Shown: in pieces, positions 20,145 through 29,268 of the stretch
How positions within the stretch are numbered: position 1 is the stretch's first letter
How the letters are laid out: every line of letters begins with the position of its first letter
DNA from: Bordetella genomosp. 13
GTDB taxonomy: Bacteria; Pseudomonadota; Gammaproteobacteria; Burkholderiales; Burkholderiaceae_B
DNA: 64,000 bases
Reading direction: 5' to 3'
Assembly: GCF_002119665.1 (NCBI RefSeq)
Contig: NZ_CP021111.1
Span: forward strand, 2,108,001 to 2,172,000
Notes under the pieces: generated by a model
What the model was told of the DNA's origin: nothing
What the model saw: the letters and a program-made list of their open reading frames with translations, nothing else
The model's database searches: none
Program-made: the position numbers and the translations under genes

Positions 20145-21347
20145 ATGCTAGACCTCGCCCGCAAACGCATCGTCCTCGGCCTCACCGGGGGCATTGCCTG
20201 CTACAAGATCGCCGAACTGGTGCGGCGCATGACAGAGCAAGGCGCGATCGTCGACGTCGTCATGACGGAAGCGGCCACGCACTTCATCACGCCGGTCACC
20301 ATGCAGGCGCTGTCGGGTCGCCCCGTGTTCGTCGATGCGTGGGACGCGCGCGTGCCCAACAACATGGCGCACATCGACCTGACGCGCGGCGCCGATGCGG
20401 TGCTGATCGCCCCGGCCAGCGCCGACTTCATGGCCAAGCTGGTCCACGGCCTGGCCGACGATCTGCTCTCCACGCTGTGCCTGGCCCGAGCCTGTCCGTT
20501 GCTGGTGGCGCCCGCCATGAACCGCGAGATGTGGGCCAATCCGGCCACGCAGCGCAACGTGGCGCAACTGCGCGCCGACGGCGTCACGGTGCTGGGTCCG
20601 GCCGCGGGCGAACAGGCCTGCGGTGAAACCGGCAGCGGCCGCATGCTGGAACCGCACGAGTTGCTGGCAGACCTCATCGCCTCGTTCCAGCCCAAGCTGC
20701 TGGCCGGCCGCCACGTACTGCTTACCGCCGGTCCCACGTCCGAACCGGTCGACCCGGTGCGCGTGCTCAGCAATCGCTCGTCCGGCAAGACGGGCTATGC
20801 CCTGGCGCGCGCCGCGCACGAGGCCGGCGCGCGGGTCACCCTGATCACCGGCGCCACCGCGCTGCCGATCCCGCGCGGCGTGACCGCGCTGCACGTGATG
20901 ACCGCGCGCCAGATGCGCGACGCGGTGATGGCCAGCGCGGCCGATGCCGACGTGTTCGTCGCGGTGGCGGCGGTGGCCGACTGGCGCATCAAGAACGTCA
21001 GCGACCAGAAACTGAAGAAAACCAGCGAGGGCGGCGGCGCGCCGGCCCTCGAATTCGAGCCTAATCCCGACATCCTGGCCGAAGTCGCGCGCATGGCCGA
21101 TGGCCCCTGGTGTGTGGGCTTCGCGGCCGAGACCGAGAAGCTGGCCGAGCATGCCGAGGCCAAGCGCCAGCGCAAGGGCATACCGCTGCTGGTCGGCAAC
21201 CTCGCGCACAAAGTGATGGATGCCGACACCACCGAGCTGGTGCTGTTCGACGCCAAGGGCGTGCACCCCCTGCCCGCCGCCCCCAAGCTGGACGCGGCGC
21301 GCCGCCTGGTGGCCGAGATCGCGGCGCGGCTGCCGGCCGGGAACTGA
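20145..21347 (+). CDS. coaBC: Bifunctional CoaBC (Dfp), coenzyme A synthesis
   Basis: 400 residues. N-terminal CoaC domain, a flavin-dependent phosphopantothenoylcysteine decarboxylase with active-site H76 (NNMAHIDL), PASADFMAKL and PAMNREMW; the cysteine lid ACGETGSGRM follows. C-terminal CoaB domain, the CTP-dependent phosphopantothenate-cysteine ligase, begins near GRHVLLTAGPTSEPVDPVR. Cytoplasmic, normally a dodecamer. In related bacteria dut often follows directly; here five other genes lie between them. Confidence 0.97.
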   Translation: MLDLARKRIVLGLTGGIACYKIAELVRRMTEQGAIVDVVMTEAATHFITPVTMQALSGRPVFVDAWDARVPNNMAHIDLTRGADAVLIAPASADFMAKLVHGLADDLLSTLCLARACPLLVAPAMNREMWANPATQRNVAQLRADGVTVLGPAAGEQACGETGSGRMLEPHELLADLIASFQPKLLAGRHVLLTAGPTSEPVDPVRVLSNRSSGKTGYALARAAHEAGARVTLITGATALPIPRGVTALHVMTARQMRDAVMASAADADVFVAVAAVADWRIKNVSDQKLKKTSEGGGAPALEFEPNPDILAEVARMADGPWCVGFAAETEKLAEHAEAKRQRKGIPLLVGNLAHKVMDADTTELVLFDAKGVHPLPAAPKLDAARRLVAEIAARLPAGN

Positions 21348-21421
21348 GAGCGCCCGGGCCAGCATAGCCCGCTCGCCGTGCACGGCGCATTGCGCATCAC
21401 GGACGCGAGGCGCTTTCGAAC

Positions 21422-22381
21422 CTACGCGCTGCTGGTTCCCAGCCTGGCCTCGCCGCCCCCGCGCGTCAGCCGCGCCAGCAAGGCCACCACCCCCAGCGTT
21501 ACCACCACGCGGCCCGCCAGCACCACCCAGATATCCGCCCCCAGCACCATCATCAGCGCCGTGTCCTCGATCAGCGAATGGCACAGCGACAGCCACGACA
21601 GCGCCAGGAAGCGCGTGCGGGCCGGATACTGCTGTTTCTCGGCCTCTTCGATGATAAGCGCGCCGCCGTACGTGAGCCCGAGCAGCACGCCCACGGTGGT
21701 GACCGGCGTGACGCGCGGATCCAGCCCCGACAAGCGCAGCAGCGGCGCCATGGCCGCGGTGATCCAGCGGGTGGCGCCGATGCGCTCCAACACATCCAGC
21801 AGCACCAGCAGCGCCACCAGCACCGCGTAGGTCACCAGCAGCGACGTAATCGTGCCGCGCAGCCACGGGCCGAACGCATGCGGATCCGTGTCGCCCGCCA
21901 GCGTGGACTGCTGCAGCCAAGTCAAAGACAGCGGCTCCTGCAGCCAGCCGCCCATCTTGCAGGTCCATGCGACCACGGCGCCATAGCCCAGCGCCGCGCC
22001 CACGCGCAGCGCCGCGGTGGCCCAGAAACTGGCGCCCGCGCGCCGCACGATGGCCTGCTCCACCGGCAGCGAATGCGCGAACAGCATCATCGCGGCAAGG
22101 GCGCTGAACTGCGCGGTCGTGAGGTCGAGTACGGGCGCAAAGCTGATCAAGGCCGCGATCGCGCCGTAGATTCCGATGAAGACGCTGGCCACCCAGATCA
22201 TGCCCGCCTCCGGCGGCAGGTCGAGCAATGCCATCACCGGAGCGAAGCCGCGGCCCAGCGCGTCGATCCAGCCGAGCCACTGGCCCGCCTGCACCAGCAC
22301 CATCACGGGCAGCATCACCTTCACCAGGGCCAGGAACAGGCGCGCGCTGCGGCGCCACAACTGAAGCAGATACGGAATCAT
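21422..22381 (-). CDS. Nucleoside-recognition (Gate) domain membrane protein
   Basis: 319 residues with about eight hydrophobic segments. Two similar halves resemble the Gate / nucleoside-recognition domain found in SpmA, SpmB and nucleoside transporter-like proteins: VMLPVMVLVQAG near the start and VTTVGVLLGLTYGGALI in the second half. The substrate is unknown. It is divergent from an Lrp-type regulator, with an AT-rich palindrome in the 127-base gap, so control by that regulator is plausible. Confidence 0.75.
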   Translation of the reverse strand: MIPYLLQLWRRSARLFLALVKVMLPVMVLVQAGQWLGWIDALGRGFAPVMALLDLPPEAGMIWVASVFIGIYGAIAALISFAPVLDLTTAQFSALAAMMLFAHSLPVEQAIVRRAGASFWATAALRVGAALGYGAVVAWTCKMGGWLQEPLSLTWLQQSTLAGDTDPHAFGPWLRGTITSLLVTYAVLVALLVLLDVLERIGATRWITAAMAPLLRLSGLDPRVTPVTTVGVLLGLTYGGALIIEEAEKQQYPARTRFLALSWLSLCHSLIEDTALMMVLGADIWVVLAGRVVVTLGVVALLARLTRGGGEARLGTSSA

Positions 22382-22464
22382 CGACGTGCAGGAATGGTGG
22401 AAAGGACGCCAGCATAGCGGCGAGCCGGAACAATAGGGACGCGATATTCTTTTGCGGCGCGCGC

Positions 22465-22480
22465 GTTTATTGATATAAAC
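22465..22480. promoter_or_regulatory. Perfect AT-rich palindrome, candidate Lrp-family operator
   Basis: GTTTAT-TGAT-ATAAAC, 6-bp arms and 4-base centre, in the divergent gap between the Gate-domain gene and the Lrp/AsnC regulator, 28 bases ahead of the regulator ATG. It stands out against the GC-rich background. Autoregulation is common in this family; binding here is inferred. Confidence 0.5.
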
Positions 22481-22508
22481 CGCCGGTTACACACAACTTT
22501 CTTGCGCC

Positions 22509-22964
22509 ATGGATATCGACGCCATCGACCACCGCATCCTGGACATCCTGCGACAGGATGCCGACCTGTCGAACCATGCCCTGGCGGCGCGCGTGGGACT
22601 GTCGCCTTCGGCGTGTCTGCGGCGCGTGGCGCGGCTGAAGGAATCCGGCGTGATCCGCCGCATCGTGGCGGTACTGGATCCCGCCCGCATGGCGCGGCCG
22701 CTCACCGCCATCGTCACCATCGAGTTCGCCCAGCACACCGCGGCCCTGCGCCAGGCCTTCGCCCGGCGCGTGCGCGACGAGGCCGCCGTAAGCCAGTGCC
22801 ACATGGTGACCGGCCAGGTGTCGGCCATCCTGACCGCGCATCTGCGCGACATGGACGAATACCTGGCCCTGGCGGAGCGTCTGTTCGACCGCGATGAGAA
22901 CGTGCGCGCGTTCTATACCCACATCGTGATGCAGACCATCAAGGACGAGGCGGCGCCGTCCTGA
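22509..22964 (+). CDS. Lrp/AsnC family transcriptional regulator
   Basis: 151 residues. N-terminal winged helix-turn-helix (about 3-60, DIDAIDHRILDILRQDADLS then VGLSPSACLRRVARL) and a C-terminal RAM effector-binding domain (about 65-145). These proteins bind amino acids and form octamers. The effector is unknown. The most likely targets are itself and the divergent membrane protein. The ATG lies 28 bases downstream of a palindrome. Confidence 0.9.
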   Translation: MDIDAIDHRILDILRQDADLSNHALAARVGLSPSACLRRVARLKESGVIRRIVAVLDPARMARPLTAIVTIEFAQHTAALRQAFARRVRDEAAVSQCHMVTGQVSAILTAHLRDMDEYLALAERLFDRDENVRAFYTHIVMQTIKDEAAPS

Positions 22965-22979
22965 GCCGCCCCGCGCCCG

Positions 22980-24017
22980 TCACCGCAGCGCCTGCTCGGA
23001 CCAGCTTGCCAACGGCAGGGGCAGCCCCTGGGCGATGCGGTCCATCATCCGCCGCAGTTCCGGGCCGCCGCCGCGCGCGCTGGGCCAGCGACGCGGCGTG
23101 ACCGCATGCCAGGCCCCGTCGGCGCCGCGCTCCGCCATCACGAAGCGGAAGGTGTAGTACCCCGGGATGCCCATGCGCAGGTCGGTGACCACCAGCGCAT
23201 CGCCCAGGGCGTCGTAGCGCAGCCAATCGTCGGTGAACCAGCGCAGCCGCGCGTGCAGCGGTGCATCGGCCAGCGCATCGGCCAACTCGGGGTGGCGCGG
23301 CAGGCGCAGCGTTTCGGGCGCAGCGCGATCGAACCAGCCGCTGATGCCCTCGTAGTACGCGCCGTCCGATCCGATGGCCACCACGCGCCACAGCAGCGTA
23401 TTGAACGGCATCGGCGTGCCCAGGACGCGCTCGACCTGCACGCCCTGCCGGGCCAGCTCATCCTGTACGCGCTGTTCGGCATGCCAGCGGCCCGCCAGCC
23501 CCGCCAACAGGTACAGCCCGCCGAACAGAACGGTGACGGCCACGGCCCGGCGCATCCCCGCCGTGAGTCCGAACAGCGCGGCAGCCAACACCGCCAGCAG
23601 CATGGGAACGGTGTAGACCGGATCGATGATGAATACCGCCGACCAGCTTTCCGGCGTCCAGGTCAGCGGCCAGAACAGCTGCGTGCCGTACACCGTGAAC
23701 GCATCCAGCACGGGATGGGTGAACAGCACCAGCCAGATCGCCAGGAACAGCCGCCCCGCGCCGTATGGCGCCTGCGGCCAGCGCTTGCGCACCAGCCAGG
23801 CCAGGCCCCCGGCCAGCGCGGTCAGCACGAACACGGAATGGGAGAAGCCGCGGTGATACGTCATGGACGAGACCGGGTCGGCGTAGCGCACCAGCACGTC
23901 GAGGTCGGGCAGCGTGCCCAGCGCCGCCCCGTAGAGCAGCGCCTTGCGGCCCTGGAAGCGCCCCATCAGCGCGCCCTGTATGCCGGCGCCCAATACTGCC
24001 TGCGTGATGGAATCCAT
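22980..24017 (-). CDS. YdjM/DUF457-type membrane-bound metal-dependent hydrolase
   Basis: 345 residues. It begins MDSITQAVLGAGIQGALMG, the usual start of this family. Putative metal ligands are visible in LPDLDVL, THPVLDAF and the HRGFSHS motif, embedded between membrane helices at about 65-85, 92-108, 133-160 and 167-185; the C-terminal about 150 residues are soluble. The cellular role of the family is poorly known. Convergent with the Lrp gene and divergent from the DedA gene. Confidence 0.8.
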   Translation of the reverse strand: MDSITQAVLGAGIQGALMGRFQGRKALLYGAALGTLPDLDVLVRYADPVSSMTYHRGFSHSVFVLTALAGGLAWLVRKRWPQAPYGAGRLFLAIWLVLFTHPVLDAFTVYGTQLFWPLTWTPESWSAVFIIDPVYTVPMLLAVLAAALFGLTAGMRRAVAVTVLFGGLYLLAGLAGRWHAEQRVQDELARQGVQVERVLGTPMPFNTLLWRVVAIGSDGAYYEGISGWFDRAAPETLRLPRHPELADALADAPLHARLRWFTDDWLRYDALGDALVVTDLRMGIPGYYTFRFVMAERGADGAWHAVTPRRWPSARGGGPELRRMMDRIAQGLPLPLASWSEQALR

Positions 24018-24129
24018 GGATACTTCGGTCCTGAAATCGATGGCCTGCCTGCGATACCGCCCCGCGCGGTCCGTTCAGGCAGGCGTTAAGATACAGGATG
24101 CCCACGGCTCTCACGGCTTTCGCCCCTAC

Positions 24130-24765
24130 ATGGACCATTACATCGATCAGATCGGCGCTTTCATCCAGACTCACCAGGAGTGGGCGGGGCCGATCACCTT
24201 CCTGCTGACCCTGGGCGAATCGCTGCTCGTGGTCGGCCTGTTCATCCCCGCCACGGCGCTGCTGCTGCTCACGGGCGGCCTGATCGGTTCCGGCACCCTG
24301 AACCCCTGGAGCATACTGGCCTGGGGCGTCGTCGGCGCCGTGGTGGGCGACGCCATCTCTTACGGCATCGGCCGCTGGCTTGGCCCGGGCGTGCTGCGCC
24401 GCTGGCCGCTCAGCCGGCAGCGCGCCAACGTCGCGCGGGCACGGTTGTTCTTCTGGCGCTATGGCTTCGCCTCGGTGGTGCTGGGCCGCTTCCTGGGGCC
24501 CTTGCGCTCCACCGTGCCCACGGTCGCGGGCGTCATGCGCATGCATCACCTGCGCTTCCAGGCGGCCAACGTGCTGTCCGCGGTGCTGTGGCTGCCGCTG
24601 ATGCTGGCGCCCGGATACCTTACCGCGCGCGGCCTGGGCGCTGCCAAGGATGCCCAGCAGATCACCCTGGTCGTCGGCGTGATCGCCTCCATCGTGGTGG
24701 GCGGGTGGTTGATGGCGATGCTGGTGCGCAAGAGGCGCCCGGTGGCCGAACGCCACAACAGCTGA
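24130..24765 (+). CDS. DedA family membrane protein
   Basis: 211 residues. Membrane segments at about 18-45, 50-75, 140-160 and 172-195. DedA/VTT hallmarks are GESLLVVGLFIPATALLL, GDAISYGIGRWLG and the F-x-R-x(3)-P-like stretch GRFLGPLRSTVPTVAG. These proteins support membrane lipid transport (undecaprenyl phosphate or phosphatidylethanolamine flipping) and envelope stress tolerance. The ATG was chosen because upstream frame sequence is antisense to the YdjM gene. A 15-base gap precedes the next gene. Confidence 0.88.
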   Translation: MDHYIDQIGAFIQTHQEWAGPITFLLTLGESLLVVGLFIPATALLLLTGGLIGSGTLNPWSILAWGVVGAVVGDAISYGIGRWLGPGVLRRWPLSRQRANVARARLFFWRYGFASVVLGRFLGPLRSTVPTVAGVMRMHHLRFQAANVLSAVLWLPLMLAPGYLTARGLGAAKDAQQITLVVGVIASIVVGGWLMAMLVRKRRPVAERHNS

Positions 24766-24779
24766 CCGGAGCACGGCTC

Positions 24780-25358
24780 ATGGCATTGCCAGGCGAACCC
24801 AAGAACGGCGACTTCGCCAGCTACGTCGAGTCGCTCAGCCGCAATGGCGGTCCGGCGCCGGGGCAGGTGCTCCAGCCTGTCCCTCGCGAGCAGCGGCCGC
24901 GCGAACCGGCCCCGAAGCCGGCCGCAAGATCCGCTGCCGCAGCCGCCGCCAAGCCCTCCGGCGGGCCCGACGCATCCGGCTGGGGACGTAGCGACAAGCC
25001 GGCGCCGGCCGCCACGGCCACGCCGCTGCCCGCTCCCGCGCGCGGCACGCCAGGAGGTTTCGCCGACGGATCGCCGGCCGCGCAACAGCTGGCCCGCGTC
25101 AGCTCGCATCGCCGCGTGGCGCTGATTCTCACCCTCGCCGCCGTGGCGCTATGCTGGAGCGCCTTCGCCACCGTGATCGAGGCGATGAACCGGCAGCCGC
25201 GGCAAGTGGAAGACTTCTTTCCCGCAGTATTCCTGACCTTCGTCGCGCTGATGCTCTTCAAGGCGGCCAGCCGGTTGCGCGCCAAGGCCCGCGAAGGCGT
25301 CCTGCCCAAATACGGTCCGCTGGAAACCTTGACTAGGCGCCCTGACCGGCAGGGATGA
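24780..25358 (+). CDS. Hypothetical membrane protein with Pro/Ala-rich N terminus
   Basis: 192 residues. The first about 105 are low in complexity (proline, alanine and basic residues) and probably disordered in the cytoplasm. Two hydrophobic segments follow at about 112-130 and 147-162, then a basic tail. No family recognised. It is preceded by CGGAGCA, a good Shine-Dalgarno, and sits right after the DedA gene, so the two are likely one transcript. It may be an accessory of the DedA protein, but nothing in the sequence shows this. Confidence 0.65.
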   Translation: MALPGEPKNGDFASYVESLSRNGGPAPGQVLQPVPREQRPREPAPKPAARSAAAAAAKPSGGPDASGWGRSDKPAPAATATPLPAPARGTPGGFADGSPAAQQLARVSSHRRVALILTLAAVALCWSAFATVIEAMNRQPRQVEDFFPAVFLTFVALMLFKAASRLRAKAREGVLPKYGPLETLTRRPDRQG

Positions 25359-25461
25359 CTCGCGGCGCGGTGGGTTCGACAGACCTCACACGCTTCTTTG
25401 GTACCCTAGTTCTCCCCATCGCCGGCGGACTCGTCCCCGGCCACGTCTCCTTTCATTCCCC

Positions 25462-25911
25462 ATGAACTCCGTAGACCTGAAGATCCTGGATGCGCGCATG
25501 CGCGACTTCCTGCCCGCGTACGCCACGCCCGGCTCGGCCGGCCTGGACTTGCGCGCCTGCCTGGACGCGCCGCTGACGATTGCGCCGGGCGCCACCGAGC
25601 TGGTGCCCACCGGCCTGGCCATCCATATCGCCGACCCCGGCTATGCGGCGCTGATCCTGCCGCGCTCCGGGCTGGGACACAAGCACGGCATCGTGCTGGG
25701 CAACCTGGTGGGCCTGATCGACTCCGACTACCAGGGCCAGCTGATGGTCTCGACCTGGAACCGCGGCGCCGCCGCGTTCACGCTGCAGCCCATGGACCGC
25801 CTCGCCCAACTGGTGATCGTTCCCGTGCACCAGGTGGCGTTCAACGTGGTCGAGGACTTCGCCGCGTCGGACCGCGGCGCCGGAGGATTCGGCAGCACCG
25901 GCCACGGCTGA
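25462..25911 (+). CDS. dut: dUTP diphosphatase Dut
   Basis: 149 residues, trimeric dUTPase. Conserved motifs in order: [43 protein letters not shown] and the C-terminal glycine-rich arm GAGGFGSTG that closes over the substrate. It hydrolyses dUTP to dUMP, keeping uracil out of DNA and feeding thymidylate synthesis. Convergent with the Old Yellow Enzyme gene, with only six bases between stop codons. Confidence 0.96.
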   Translation: MNSVDLKILDARMRDFLPAYATPGSAGLDLRACLDAPLTIAPGATELVPTGLAIHIADPGYAALILPRSGLGHKHGIVLGNLVGLIDSDYQGQLMVSTWNRGAAAFTLQPMDRLAQLVIVPVHQVAFNVVEDFAASDRGAGGFGSTGHG

Positions 25912-25917
25912 TCCCAG

Positions 25918-27027
25918 TCAGCGTTGTCCCGTGCGCGTTTCGCCGAACAACGCCTTCTGCTCGCGCGGCTGCGAACGCCAGTACTGCGGCGGCGCCTTGA
26001 CCTGCGCGCCCAATTCGGCGGCGGCATGCCAGGGCCAGCGAGGGTCATACAGCATGGCGCGCGCCAGCGCGATCATGTCGGCCTGACCGTTCTGCAAGAT
26101 CCGCTCGGCCTGGGCGGCCTCGGTGATGAGACCTACGGCCATGGTGGGCATGCCCACTTCCCGCTTCAGTCTTTCGGCATACGGCACCTGGTATCCCGGT
26201 CCCAGCGTGATCTGCTGGCTCGGGGACACGCCGCCGGTGGACACGTCGATGAAGTCGCAGCCCAGCGCCTTCAGTTCGCGCGCGAACGCCACGGTCTGGT
26301 CGACATCCCAGCCGCCTTCCACCCAATCCGTCGCCGACACCCGCACCCCCACCGGCCGGTGCGCAAGCGCCTGGCGCACAGCCTGGAAGACCTCGAGCGG
26401 AAAGCGCATGCGGTTGGCGAGCGAGCCGCCGTAGTCATCGCTGCGCTGGTTCGCCAGCGGCGAGAGGAACTGGTGCAGCAGATAGCCATGCGCGGCGTGC
26501 AGCTCGATCACTTCGAAGCCGAGCCGGTCGGCGCGCCGTGCGCTGTCGACAAAGGCCTGCCGCACGCGCGCCAGCCCCTGGACGTCGAGCTCGCGCGGCG
26601 GCAGTTCGCCGGCGGCGTGAGGCAGCGCCGACGGCGCATGCGCGGTCCACCCGCCCTCTTCCAGCGGGATCTGCTTGCCGCCCTCCCAGGGCGCGCGGCT
26701 GGAGGCCTTGCGGCCGGCATGGCCCAACTGGATGCCCAGCTTGATGGGGGAATAACGCCGGATGGCGCGCACCACTTTCGCCAGCGCGGCCTCGGTGGCA
26801 TCGGACCACAGGCCCAGGTCGCCCGGGGTGATGCGGCCGTCGGCCTCGACGGCGGTGGCCTCGACGATCAGCAGGCCCGCGCCCGACAGCGAGAGGTGCC
26901 CCAGATGGATCATGTGCCAATCGTTGGCACAGCCCTCTTCCGCGGAGTACTCGCACATGGGGGCGATGACGATACGGTTGTCCAGCGTGACATTGCCGAG
27001 CGAGATCGGCGAGAAAAGCAAAGCCAT
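25918..27027 (-). CDS. Old Yellow Enzyme family NAD(P)H:flavin oxidoreductase (XenA/YqjM class)
   Basis: 369 residues, FMN-dependent TIM-barrel ene-reductase. It begins MALLFSPISLGNVTLDNRIV and has C25 in APMCEYS, the cysteine typical of the YqjM/XenA subclass. The active-site histidine pair lies in ELHAAHGYLLHQFLSP, and the FMN phosphate site follows VGLITE. The family reduces activated alkenes such as enones, nitro compounds and maleimides; the natural substrate is unknown. No linked regulator is visible. Confidence 0.9.
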   Translation of the reverse strand: MALLFSPISLGNVTLDNRIVIAPMCEYSAEEGCANDWHMIHLGHLSLSGAGLLIVEATAVEADGRITPGDLGLWSDATEAALAKVVRAIRRYSPIKLGIQLGHAGRKASSRAPWEGGKQIPLEEGGWTAHAPSALPHAAGELPPRELDVQGLARVRQAFVDSARRADRLGFEVIELHAAHGYLLHQFLSPLANQRSDDYGGSLANRMRFPLEVFQAVRQALAHRPVGVRVSATDWVEGGWDVDQTVAFARELKALGCDFIDVSTGGVSPSQQITLGPGYQVPYAERLKREVGMPTMAVGLITEAAQAERILQNGQADMIALARAMLYDPRWPWHAAAELGAQVKAPPQYWRSQPREQKALFGETRTGQR

Positions 27028-27177
27028 GGGGTTCCTTCATGACCGGGACCGGTCCGCGCCGCCATCGCGGCAGCGGCCATGCCCGGGCGCAATACGGTGG
27101 GCGAAACACCGCAGCATAGCCCCTCGTCGGCCCCGCCGCCCGCATCGCCCTGCCGCGGTGACGGATATGCGGCGGCC

Positions 27178-27948
27178 TTATTCGGCTTCGATCACCGACT
27201 GCAGGAACTGCTGCGTGCGCGGTTCCTGCGGCGAGCTGAACAGCGTGGCGGATTCCGCGTCTTCCACGATGTTGCCCTGGTCGAAGAACAGCGTGCGGTC
27301 GGCCGACCGCTCGGCGAACTTCATCTGGTGCGTGACGATGAGCATCGTCATGGTGTGTTGTGCCGCCAGGTCGCGCATGATCTGCAGGACGCCGCCCACC
27401 AGTTCCGGGTCCAGCGCCGAAGTCACCTCGTCGAACAGCATGATCTCGGGCCGCATGGCCAGCGCGCGCGCGATGCCCACGCGCTGCTTCTGCCCGCCCG
27501 ACAACTGCGCGGGATAGGCATCCAGCTTGTCGCCCAAGCCCACCAGCTCGAGATACTCGCGGCCGCGAGCCACGGCCTCGTCGCGTCCCAGTCCTTCGAC
27601 GTGGATGGGCGCCTCGATCACGTTGCCCAGCGCGGTCTTGTGCGGGAACAGGTTGAAGTGCTGGAACACCATGCCGATCTTGCCGCGCACCCGGCGCACG
27701 TGCGCCGAATGCGGACCGACTTCATTGCCCTGCGCATCGCGCCACATGGATACGCCGTCGATGAAGATGTCGCCGCTGGTGGGCCGGTCCAGCGTCATCA
27801 GCAGACGCAGCAGCGTGGACTTGCCCGAGCCCGAAGGCCCGATCACCGCGACCGTCTGGCCCGCCGGAATCTCGAGATCGATGCCGCGCAGCACGTGCAG
27901 GTCGCCATACTGCTTGGTCAGTTTTTCCAGCCGGATGCTTGCGCTCAT
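27178..27948 (-). CDS. ehuA: Polar amino acid / ectoine-type ABC transporter ATPase (EhuA-like)
   Basis: 256 residues from the ATG at 27948; the frame is open further upstream, but that part lies inside the permease gene. Walker A GPSGSGKS (37-44), Q-loop VFQHFNLFPH, signature LSGGQKQR and Walker B IMLFDEVTSALDPE are intact. It is the last gene of a four-gene leftward set (binding protein, two permeases, ATPase), each overlapping the next by about four bases except the first junction. Assignment to the ectoine system rests mainly on the binding protein; a general polar amino acid uptake role is the alternative. Confidence 0.75.
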   Translation of the reverse strand: MSASIRLEKLTKQYGDLHVLRGIDLEIPAGQTVAVIGPSGSGKSTLLRLLMTLDRPTSGDIFIDGVSMWRDAQGNEVGPHSAHVRRVRGKIGMVFQHFNLFPHKTALGNVIEAPIHVEGLGRDEAVARGREYLELVGLGDKLDAYPAQLSGGQKQRVGIARALAMRPEIMLFDEVTSALDPELVGGVLQIMRDLAAQHTMTMLIVTHQMKFAERSADRTLFFDQGNIVEDAESATLFSSPQEPRTQQFLQSVIEAE

Positions 27949-28616
27949 CGTTTTGCTCCATACAGTTTCAGGCGGTTCTCCACGCGCCGCACGCACCAGG
28001 CGGCGGCCAGGCTCAGCACCAGGAACAGCACGCCCACCAGCGTAAGCGGCTCGGTGTAGCGGAAGGTGGCGGAACCGATCATCTTGCTTTGCTGCAACAG
28101 CTCGACCACCGTGATGGCGGACAGCAGCGGGGTGTCCTTGAACATGGCCACCAGGTAGTTGCCCAGCGCCGGCACCACGGGCGGAATGGCCTGCGGCAGC
28201 GTCACGCCGACCGCGGTACGCCAGCGCGACAGGTTCAGCGCCGTAGCCGCCTCGACCTGGCCGCGCGGCACGGCCTCGATGCCAGCGCGGTACACCTCGG
28301 CGCAGTACGCCGCGTAATGCACGCCCAGCGCCAGGATGCCCGTGGCCAGCGGCGACAGGCTGACGCCCACGCTGGGCAGCACGTAGAACAGGAAGTACAT
28401 CTGCACCAGCAGCGGCGTGCTGCGCACGAACTCGATGAGGAAAGCGGTCGGCGCGGACACGATGAACAGCGGCGAGCGCCGCAGCAGCGCCAGCACCAGC
28501 CCGAGCGTGACGGCCACCAGCATGCCGATCAGCGTGGCCTGCACCGTGACGATCAAGGCCTGGCCCAGCGTGGGCAGTATCTCCCAGGCGAAACTCCAGT
28601 CGAATATCGGGTTCAT
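27945..28616 (-). CDS. ehuD: ABC transporter permease (EhuD-like)
   Basis: 223 residues, five or so membrane segments, His/Glu/Arg/polar amino acid permease family. It starts MNPIFDWSFAWEILPTL, like EhuD proteins. The EAA loop that contacts the ATPase is visible as GQVEAATALNLSRWRTAVGVTLPQA at about 137-161. It overlaps the preceding permease and the following ATPase gene by four bases each (ATGA), so the genes are translationally coupled. Confidence 0.75.
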   Translation of the reverse strand: MNPIFDWSFAWEILPTLGQALIVTVQATLIGMLVAVTLGLVLALLRRSPLFIVSAPTAFLIEFVRSTPLLVQMYFLFYVLPSVGVSLSPLATGILALGVHYAAYCAEVYRAGIEAVPRGQVEAATALNLSRWRTAVGVTLPQAIPPVVPALGNYLVAMFKDTPLLSAITVVELLQQSKMIGSATFRYTEPLTLVGVLFLVLSLAAAWCVRRVENRLKLYGAKR

Positions 28617-29257
28617 CGGACTTTGAACCTCCGTTCGAGCAGGCGGATGCCGCCCGTGATCAACAGAGCCACCGCGAAGTACATCAGCAGCATGGCGACG
28701 AAGACGTCCGTGGTGCGCAGCGTATCGCTGCGCAGCAGCTGGCCGCGGAACGTCAGGTCGGTGATGGTGATCAGCGACACCAGCGCGGTGTTCTTCAGCA
28801 GCTCGATCAGCAGGTTGCCGGCAGGCGGCAGCATGGCGGAGAACGCCTGCGGCAGCACCACGCGACGCATGATCTGCGCGCGCGTGAAGTTGAGCGCCAA
28901 CGCGGCCTCGCGCTGCCCGGCCGGCACCGCGGCGATGGCGCCTCGCACCACTTCCGCGCCGTACGCGCCGGCGTTGGCGGCCAGCACCACGATGGCCACC
29001 AGCAGCGCGGGCAGCTTGATGCCGAACATGGTGGGCAGCACGTAATAGAACCAGAAGAGCTGCACCAGGGCCGAGGTGCCGCGGAAGACTTCGACGTACA
29101 CCGTCGAGACGGCCCGCACGGCGCGGCTGCCCGACATCTTGCCCAGACCGGCGGCAAGGGCCATCGGCACGGCCAGCGCCGCGGCGCCGACCGTGATCTG
29201 CAGCGTCACGGCCAGGCCTTCGAGCAACGGCTCGAGCAAGGCGATCATGTCGTCCAT
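28613..29257 (-). CDS. ehuC: ABC transporter permease (EhuC-like)
   Basis: 214 residues, second permease of the same uptake system. Membrane helices at about 13-38, 55-75, 85-105 and 185-205. The EAA loop reads GQREAALALNFTRAQIMRRVVLPQA at about 116-140. It pairs with the EhuD-like permease to make the heterodimeric channel. It begins 11 bases after the binding-protein gene. Confidence 0.75.
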   Translation of the reverse strand: MDDMIALLEPLLEGLAVTLQITVGAAALAVPMALAAGLGKMSGSRAVRAVSTVYVEVFRGTSALVQLFWFYYVLPTMFGIKLPALLVAIVVLAANAGAYGAEVVRGAIAAVPAGQREAALALNFTRAQIMRRVVLPQAFSAMLPPAGNLLIELLKNTALVSLITITDLTFRGQLLRSDTLRTTDVFVAMLLMYFAVALLITGGIRLLERRFKVR

Positions 29258-29268
29258 ATGCCGGCCCC

